Shown: one piece after another, positions 58,980 through 64,000 of the stretch | Layout of the letters: each line of letters starts with the position of its first letter | How positions within the stretch are numbered: the first letter of the stretch is position 1 | Assembly (NCBI RefSeq): GCF_000017625.1 | Contig: NC_009712.1 | Span: forward strand, 1,674,001 to 1,738,000 | Origin: Methanoregula boonei 6A8 | Lineage (GTDB): Archaea; Halobacteriota; Methanomicrobia; Methanomicrobiales; Methanospirillaceae | Length of the DNA stretch: 64,000 bases | Direction: 5' to 3' | Made by a program: the position numbers and the translations under genes | Notes under the pieces: generated by a model | The model's database searches: none | What the model was told of the DNA's origin: nothing | The model's input: only the letters and a program-made list of their open reading frames with translations

Positions 58980-59370
58980 GATCTCCTGAGGAGTAGGGGG
59001 CTGCCCCGGCTCAGTTTGTACAAGTGTCTCCGGATTCACCCCAAAAATACGCCCGTAAAACGCTCCTTTTTGGTCCGCATAAAAAATGCGCATTTTAATC
59101 GTTTTATTTGCCAAAATAAGCCTAAATTGAGCTCCATATAATGCCCTTTAGCGGGCAATAGCGGCCATCCGGGAGCCTCTTTTTCCTGGATCGGATATTT
59201 GCCCATTTTGATCCGGAAACGGGCAGGAAAGGGCCTTTACGCGAACCTTAAAATTTGTCCGTTTGCAAAAATACGGTCCATACGGGCTTATTTTAAAACG
59301 GAGCCCGATACGGGCTTTTCGAGCTCCCAAAAAGGGAAATCCGGGCTCAATACGGGCCCGGATGGGCGTA
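58980..59370. repeat. Dispersed intergenic repeat, island D
   Basis: It matches island B (19262-19595) in inverted orientation and island C in direct orientation over most of its length. Blocks in order: CCAAAAATACGCCCGTAAAA, TTATTTGCCAAAATAAGCCT, AAATTGAGCTCCATATAATG, CCTTTAGCGGGCAATAGCGGCC, CGGGCAGGAAAGGGCCTTTA, TTTGTCCGTTTGCAAAAATACGG and AAAACGGAGCCCGATACGGG. It lies immediately 5' of the TnpB remnant, which might point to a mobile-element origin for the whole family. Confidence 0.7.
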
Positions 59371-59389
59371 AGCCGGATCAGGGGGATTT

Positions 59390-59412
59390 GGGAGGTGTCT
59401 GGCCAGACACCG
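59390..59412. repeat. Inverted repeat GGTGTCTGGCCAGACACC
   Basis: An 18-base perfect palindrome, GGTGTCTGGCCAGACACC, lies at 59394-59411 at the edge of repeat island D. Such sequences bind dimeric proteins or form cruciforms; no regulator is identified. Confidence 0.55.
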
Positions 59413-59637
59413 TCGGAGAGGGGGGAAGTGGGATTCCCGGAAGGCCCGGTTCGCAATCTTTTTTTGGAAATTCTCCGCTGTCGGGTCGAAGATTTTCCGG
59501 AATTCTCCGCTCGTAACCTGTTCTCTTAAGTTAATCTCCGGCAACCGAATCGACTATTTTTTTATTCTCGGCTTGCGGTGCGAACTTTTCCGGAAAAATC
59601 CGGTATGTGTTTCATGATGATGGACGTCGGGTGTCCC

Positions 59638-61374
59638 TCACACCATCAGCACGTACGCCGCAAGCGAAAGGAAAAATGCAAGGAGCAGCATCGCAAGCGA
59701 GAGCGGGGCCACAAAGATCAGCATCGCATTTACCGTGCTTGCAAGCTGCGAGATCCGGTTGGAGCCAAAGACCACCACATGCTCGCACTGGGCCGTGGTT
59801 GCCGCACACTCAGCTGTCCCGAGATCATCGATCGCGGCCTGCACGGTGCGCAGGACCGCAGGAAGGAACACATCCACCGGCACTTCCTGGCCCACCGGAT
59901 TTTTACCGGTCAGGGTATTGACCACGTGCGAATCGGTAGTCATCACTTCCGCGGCATCCACAAGCGTCAGGATCTTTCCGAGCATGACATCCCGGACACC
60001 CGATGCCATGTTATTCCCATCGAAAAGCACGTACGCGGTCTTCTGGCCGCAGGTTTCCACGACCATGACCTGCACGCCAAGGTCACCAAAACCCTGCTCG
60101 CGGGAATAGGGCAGGCGCTCACGGGCGTAACCAACCGAGAATGCATGGAGCTCAGCTGCGTGAGCGGCCTGCATTGCCTGGATCGCTCCATGCTGGTACT
60201 CGGTTGCGGTCAGCGTCGCCGGGAGCACTGCGGAGGAGAGATCGGTCATGCAGTTGTGCGCATCCACAAAGGCCACGTGCGGGAACCAGCGATGGCCTTC
60301 AGCCATGATCGCCAAGCCGATAGAGTAATCGAGATCCTCGGTCATCTGTGGTGAGCGGGTCGAAACCATCAGGATGGAATCGCCAAAGCGCTGGTACAGG
60401 ATCTGAACGGTACCGCATGAGATTCTGGAGGACGGGGTGGCACCCTGCCCGTAGATCCGATCATTCTTCGAGCGTTCGATCGCATCAACCACCTTCCCGA
60501 TCTCACTTTCGGAAACCAGGTTAAAGTCATGGGATGCGCACCCGTGCGGGACAAGAGTCTCCTCTTCCATGTGGTCGTGGATCACCATGGGCAGGTTGCC
60601 ACCCCCAATCTCTCCCATCGGGCCGGGATGGAGATTTGGGACCGTAAAGAGAAGGGGGATCTTCTTTGTGCGACGGAAGAAAAGACAGACCTGCGGGACA
60701 TAGATCTCTTCTCCAATCTCCCTAAAGAAGTTCTCCATGCTCTTGGAGCCGTCAGTCATGTTTGCAATAAAGGCGTTTACAAATGCCAGGCCCCGTATAT
60801 GGAATGCCCGGTAGAGCGGGCGCTCGATGAGCCAGACCAGGATCGCAAAACCCAGGCCAAAGACGATATGGAGGACAATGGCAAAGAGCGCCCACCCGGG
60901 CGAGAAGAGAAAGAACCCGGCAAGAACACCGACACCGCTCTGGGTGATCGCCGGCAGGATCATCCGGGGCAGGCGGTAGTCCGAGATCGCCACCAGCACA
61001 AAGAGGCGCAGTCCGAAAATAAAGCCAAGAGAGATCCCATAGAAAAGCGGGAGGTATTTTATTCCGCCGGCAAGCGAGGCAAACGTGATAATGACCGCAA
61101 AGATCGTGCAGGCAAGTGCGAGGAGTGCCGAGCGGTTCCAGGTCATCGTCTTACCGGAGTACTCGATGATGGGTTTTGTGAGAAGGAACCCGGCTATCGC
61201 CGGGATAGTAAAGGCAAGTGTGCCCGAGAAGGGAAGGTAGACCCAGGCACGGGCGCTCGCACCATCGATAACCAGGCCAAGGATAACAAGGATCAGGAGA
61301 GAGACCGGCCATGAAGGGGCAGTAAACAGGTATTTGGTGAGCTGCCCGAGTTTGACATCACTTGCAATCGCCAT
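59638..61374 (-). CDS. DUF2070-family membrane protein
   Basis: The 578-residue protein fits DUF2070 of euryarchaea: about six membrane helices in the first 195 residues, a long soluble alpha/beta domain (about 200-540; LHPGPMGEIGGGNLP, HVAFVDAHNCMTDLS, TAYVLFDGNNMASGVRD) and a final pair of helices. The soluble part has the PGP and D-x-H features of a hydrolase-like fold, but no activity is known. The gene lies beside the PfkB kinase, 58 bases apart, on the same strand. Confidence 0.88.
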   Translation of the reverse strand: MAIASDVKLGQLTKYLFTAPSWPVSLLILVILGLVIDGASARAWVYLPFSGTLAFTIPAIAGFLLTKPIIEYSGKTMTWNRSALLALACTIFAVIITFASLAGGIKYLPLFYGISLGFIFGLRLFVLVAISDYRLPRMILPAITQSGVGVLAGFFLFSPGWALFAIVLHIVFGLGFAILVWLIERPLYRAFHIRGLAFVNAFIANMTDGSKSMENFFREIGEEIYVPQVCLFFRRTKKIPLLFTVPNLHPGPMGEIGGGNLPMVIHDHMEEETLVPHGCASHDFNLVSESEIGKVVDAIERSKNDRIYGQGATPSSRISCGTVQILYQRFGDSILMVSTRSPQMTEDLDYSIGLAIMAEGHRWFPHVAFVDAHNCMTDLSSAVLPATLTATEYQHGAIQAMQAAHAAELHAFSVGYARERLPYSREQGFGDLGVQVMVVETCGQKTAYVLFDGNNMASGVRDVMLGKILTLVDAAEVMTTDSHVVNTLTGKNPVGQEVPVDVFLPAVLRTVQAAIDDLGTAECAATTAQCEHVVVFGSNRISQLASTVNAMLIFVAPLSLAMLLLAFFLSLAAYVLMV

Positions 61375-61431
61375 CAGGTCCGACCCCCGTTAAAAGATCG
61401 AAAACTGCCAGTACCCGCCATATTCATGATC

Positions 61432-62328
61432 TTATCCCTGTGCCGGCACAGGTTCAAGAGTGCCGAAGTGTTTCCGGTAGCGTTCGAGCATCTGCGTCCA
61501 GGTGGGCAGATGGGTCTGGCAGCCGGCGTGCTCGACTACGTAGGACGCGGTCACGGTCCCAACCCGGCAGCAGTCCAGCGGGGAATGCCCCCTCACATAT
61601 GCGGACAGGAAGCCGGAGCGGTATGCATCTCCTGCGCCCGTCGGGTCACAGAGCGTGACCGGGACTGCCGGGACAAAATGCTCTTTACCGTCAGCGTACA
61701 GGCGACTTCCATCCCCGCTCATGGTAAAGACCGCCAGTGTGACACTATCGACGAGTGCCTCTTTTGTCACCCCGAGCGTGGCACACATCTGCTTTACCTC
61801 GTGCTGGTTGGCAAAAAGGAGATCGGTGTTTGCCAGGATTGAATCAAGTTGTTCTTTTGTGTACCAGAAAACATCCTGTCCCGGATCAAACGAGACAAAT
61901 TCGCTCTTTTCTGCCACCCGGCAGTTGAACTCGGGATCAGCAGTTGCCATGTGGACTAAAGGGAGCGCCGGGGCCTCCGCGGTCGCAAATGCCGCTGATG
62001 CCCCCCATTCAAAGAAGGTCATCTGGCTGCCCGCATCGTCAGTAAACATAAAGGCTGTCGGCGTATGCGTGCCGGGGACCTCGAAAAACTGCCGGCGGAT
62101 ACCCAGCCCGTCCATCCATTTTTCATAAGCACTGCCGGAAAAGTCGTCACCGACACAGGAATGAAGCGTCACCTGTTCACCAAGGGTAGCGATCCCTGCC
62201 GCAATATTGGCTGCACCGCCACCGAAAAAAACCTGACGGTCTGTGATATGGGTGGACTTGTTGGGCTCCGGGAGGTGATGTACCTTTGAGATATGATCGA
62301 CCGCGGTGTGGCCTACTACATGGATCAT
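61432..62328 (-). CDS. PfkB-family carbohydrate/nucleoside kinase
   Basis: Members phosphorylate sugars or nucleosides using ATP. The 298-residue protein has the N-terminal GGG motif region ([18 protein letters not shown]), [10 protein letters not shown], and the C-terminal signature [15 protein letters not shown] with the catalytic aspartate. It resembles archaeal nucleoside or ribokinase-type enzymes; the substrate cannot be read off. ATG 62328 overlaps the DUF555 stop codon by four bases, so the two are co-translated. Confidence 0.88.
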   Translation of the reverse strand: MIHVVGHTAVDHISKVHHLPEPNKSTHITDRQVFFGGGAANIAAGIATLGEQVTLHSCVGDDFSGSAYEKWMDGLGIRRQFFEVPGTHTPTAFMFTDDAGSQMTFFEWGASAAFATAEAPALPLVHMATADPEFNCRVAEKSEFVSFDPGQDVFWYTKEQLDSILANTDLLFANQHEVKQMCATLGVTKEALVDSVTLAVFTMSGDGSRLYADGKEHFVPAVPVTLCDPTGAGDAYRSGFLSAYVRGHSPLDCCRVGTVTASYVVEHAGCQTHLPTWTQMLERYRKHFGTLEPVPAQG

Positions 62329-62663
62329 AGTTCCTGCACATCCAGCAGCTTCAACGGGATCTCGTGAAGGGCTTTCCCGATCACCGATTTTGCAATCCGG
62401 CTGGCGTGCTCCTTTGACTCGGCACGGAACACTTTCATCTCCAGGATAAGGCCCACGAGCGCGGTATCGGCAACAACAATGGCGCTGGAGAGTTCCCGCT
62501 CGCAGAACGGGCAGGCAAGCATACCTGCCTCGACCTCGACAAACTTCGCCGAGGGATTAAGGCGTTTTCCCGCCTCACTGATCGCGATCCCGATTGCATC
62601 GTCAAGCGTCTTTGCTTCCTTGATATACCACGCTGATTCAAGAGTTACCAGATAGTCAGGCAT
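62325..62663 (-). CDS. DUF555 protein
   Basis: The 112-residue protein is characteristic of methanogens and relatives: [37 protein letters not shown], a zinc-ribbon half [29 protein letters not shown] and a C-terminal helix ([19 protein letters not shown]). The function is unknown. It is followed by the PfkB kinase with a four-base overlap. Confidence 0.93.
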   Translation of the reverse strand: MPDYLVTLESAWYIKEAKTLDDAIGIAISEAGKRLNPSAKFVEVEAGMLACPFCERELSSAIVVADTALVGLILEMKVFRAESKEHASRIAKSVIGKALHEIPLKLLDVQEL

Positions 62664-62687
62664 AATGTTCTCCCCTGCTCTTTTCCA

Positions 62688-63215
62688 TTACCATGTCTCA
62701 TAATGGAGGTGCTCCCCGATCTCCATGCGCCCGGCACGCCGGGACGGCTCACGGCCGTACCCGGTTGCAAGGAGCGCAAGCGGCCGCACGTGCGGGGGAA
62801 GATCAAGGATCTCCCGCACGTCATCCTCCTCAAATGCGCCGGTCCAGCAGGAGGACAGGCCATGGGAATGGGCTGCAAGCATCATGTATGTGCAGGCAAT
62901 CGTAGCGTCCTGCACCGCGTACAGGATACCCCGTTCCCCGTACTGGGACATCGAACGCACGTAATTGGCACATACTACAAAAAGGGCCGGGGCAGCGCCC
63001 ACATGCTCCTGCCCGAATGCCGCTTTTGCAAGCGCAAACCGGGCCTCGGCATCGGTCACCACCACAACATCCCATGCTTCAAGATTGCCGGCACTGGGAG
63101 CTGTACCGGCACAGGAAACAATATACGAGATCTCATCTTCACAAAGCGCGGTCTCCTGGAAGTCGCGCACCGAAACCCGGCCGGAAACAAATTTTTTGAA
63201 ATCAGAGGAGTCCAT
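62688..63215 (-). CDS. Nitroreductase-family flavoprotein
   Basis: From ATG 63215 the 175-residue protein belongs to the FMN-dependent nitroreductase family: FVSGRVSVRDF binds FMN, then SCAGTAPSAGNLEAWDVVVV, DATIACTYMMLAAHSHGLSSCWTGAF and RPLALLATGYGREPS. It probably uses FMN with NAD(P)H or F420-type donors for substrates unknown. The preceding 121-codon gene overlaps it by 14 bases, so they are co-translated. Confidence 0.9.
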   Translation of the reverse strand: MDSSDFKKFVSGRVSVRDFQETALCEDEISYIVSCAGTAPSAGNLEAWDVVVVTDAEARFALAKAAFGQEHVGAAPALFVVCANYVRSMSQYGERGILYAVQDATIACTYMMLAAHSHGLSSCWTGAFEEDDVREILDLPPHVRPLALLATGYGREPSRRAGRMEIGEHLHYETW

Positions 63216-63558
63216 GAAGAGAGAGCACCTGCCATGCATTCTGCGCCGGGGTGGTCGTAGCGCTGATGGCCTGAGCAAGTTTCTCTGTGGCCTGCTCAGG
63301 GCGATCCCCTTCCACAAGCGAGATCGCCTCGTTTATGGCATTGACCGCCTTTCCAAAATCTGCAAGTCCCGTGCTCTTCTCGGCAAATGCCACCTCTGTC
63401 CTTACCTGTTCCATGAGGAGGAGGAGCATCTTTTTGCCGCCGCTCTTCTGGGTATCAGGAAAACCGGTAAGTGCGACGCAAAGCTGGGAGACTACGATCA
63501 GTTCGGATTTTGCCCGCTCACCGAACTGGAAACTGTTCACTGCGGTCGGAAGATCCAT
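63202..63558 (-). CDS. Hypothetical helical protein
   Basis: From ATG 63558 (GGTGAG before it) the 118-residue protein is almost all helical: PTAVNSFQFGERAKSELIVVS, then KKMLLLLMEQVRTEVAFAEK and KAVNAINEAISLVEGDRPEQ. No family is recognised. It overlaps the nitroreductase gene by 14 bases and may form a complex with it or regulate it. Confidence 0.75.
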   Translation of the reverse strand: MDLPTAVNSFQFGERAKSELIVVSQLCVALTGFPDTQKSGGKKMLLLLMEQVRTEVAFAEKSTGLADFGKAVNAINEAISLVEGDRPEQATEKLAQAISATTTPAQNAWQVLSLHGLL

Positions 63559-63720
63559 ACTCACCATGGTTTCTGGAGATAAATGATAATTATGATTCGG
63601 ATGTTTCCGGCCAGACCCCGGATATAATACCCGGCCGCATAAAACACAAAAAAATGTCCATGACGGGGCGTTGCCCCGTTATTTGCCGCCGGTCATGCAC
63701 AATCCCGGCTGCAGTTCACC

Positions 63721-64000
63721 TTATTTTCCGGATTTTGCCTTTGCGCCCAGGGCGGAGACTTTTGCCCTGCGCATGCGCCGGCGGATGAGCGGGCTTGCCG
63801 TGGATTCGTTCATGCCTGAGCCACCGGACCGGTCGCCTCCGCGCCTTCCGCCGCGGCCGCCGCGCCGTGCCCCGCCACCCCGGCCACCGCGCTGCTCTTC
63901 GGCTGCGGCCTGATCGATCTTCTTTAAGTTGATACTGGACTTGAACCGCTGGTTGGGTCCCGGGCTCTTGCGCTCCCCTTCCTTTTTGGGAACGAGCCGG
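63721..64000 (-). CDS. C-terminal part of an RGG-rich protein (runs past the window end)
   Basis: Reading leftwards, the last 93 codons begin RLVPKKEGERKSPGPNQRFK, with a strongly basic RG-rich stretch (about GGRGGGARRGGRGGRRGG) in the middle, and end VSALGAKAKSGK before TAA 63723-63721. The start lies beyond 64000. The RGG stretch suggests an RNA- or DNA-binding protein; the PGPNQRFKSS segment recalls the small methanogen DUF5350 proteins, but this is from memory and unverified. Confidence 0.6.
   Translation of the reverse strand, partial: RLVPKKEGERKSPGPNQRFKSSINLKKIDQAAAEEQRGGRGGGARRGGRGGRRGGDRSGGSGMNESTASPLIRRRMRRAKVSALGAKAKSGK

Larger units (their letters stand above)
58728..59637. other. 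Non-coding region with repeat island D
   Basis: Beyond the possible N-terminal TnpB remnant (to about 58900) no protein-like frame is seen. Island D covers about 58980-59370. The part 59400-59540 contains inverted pieces such as GGTGTCTGGCCAGACACC. Confidence 0.5.

Overview
The window looks like part of the chromosome of a methanogenic euryarchaeon, most likely Methanomicrobiales (Methanoregula-like). This is judged from gene content only: DUF555, DUF2070, DUF2769, DUF475 and DUF2178 proteins, an archaeal Sm protein, bifunctional FBP aldolase/phosphatase, NikR with an ECF nickel/cobalt transporter, gyrAB, a DnaK chaperone set, and many PAS signalling proteins. Genes are G+C-moderate, tightly packed in short operons with ATGA-type overlaps. 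No rRNA, tRNA or CRISPR array was recognised.

Layout. 1-2505: a tiny membrane-protein gene, a repeat island, an AT-rich Mrr-like nuclease gene that looks acquired, and a small broken gene. 2506-9263: heat-shock cluster clpB-grpE-dnaK-dnaJ-hsp20, with three phased direct repeats just before clpB. 9375-10766: a response regulator. 11030-14263: class I FBPase, class II FBP aldolase and FBP aldolase/phosphatase in a row. 14353-17367: Sm protein, winged-helix/Cys protein, membrane protein, and a REC-PAS-PAS-diadenylate cyclase fusion. 17368-19886: mostly non-coding repeats around a DUF2769 gene. 19887-25219: lipoprotein, ADP-forming acyl-CoA synthetase, and a PAS sensor paired with a P-loop-less KaiC-like protein. 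25884-30503: winged-helix protein, then a four-gene operon (RLAN-domain protein, RimK-like ATP-grasp ligase, CxxxxC-cluster protein, GCS2 ligase) that looks like an uncharacterised peptide or amide ligation pathway, then a second CxxxxC-cluster protein. 30638-33536: TerC-like protein, Fe-S reductase, YjbQ protein, pilin-like protein. 33603-38208: gyrase. 38353-40618: a degenerate histidine kinase and an iron alcohol dehydrogenase. 40932-47338: cbiM and a PDGLE protein facing cbiQ-cbiO across a repeat island, a molybdopterin-binding (Mop) protein, and nikR. 47391-48939: FkbM methyltransferase and a beta-hydroxyacid dehydrogenase. 49097-52345: MacB-like ABC exporter with a secreted partner. 52829-57865: HTH/DUF2178 pair, SpoIIE-type phosphatase, ferritin-like/VIT1 protein and small membrane proteins. 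57972-59540: truncated TnpB beside a repeat island. 59638-63558: DUF2070, PfkB kinase, DUF555, nitroreductase and a small hypothetical. 63721-64000: the end of an RGG-rich protein.

The strongest leads are the amidoligase operon (26401-29665), the diadenylate cyclase fused to sensory domains (15688-17367), the four related non-coding repeat islands (about 550-1000, 18760-19610, 42590-42850, 58980-59370), and the nickel regulon with its split transporter and extra 58-residue membrane protein. All functional statements rest on recognised motifs and family knowledge; no database search was run.
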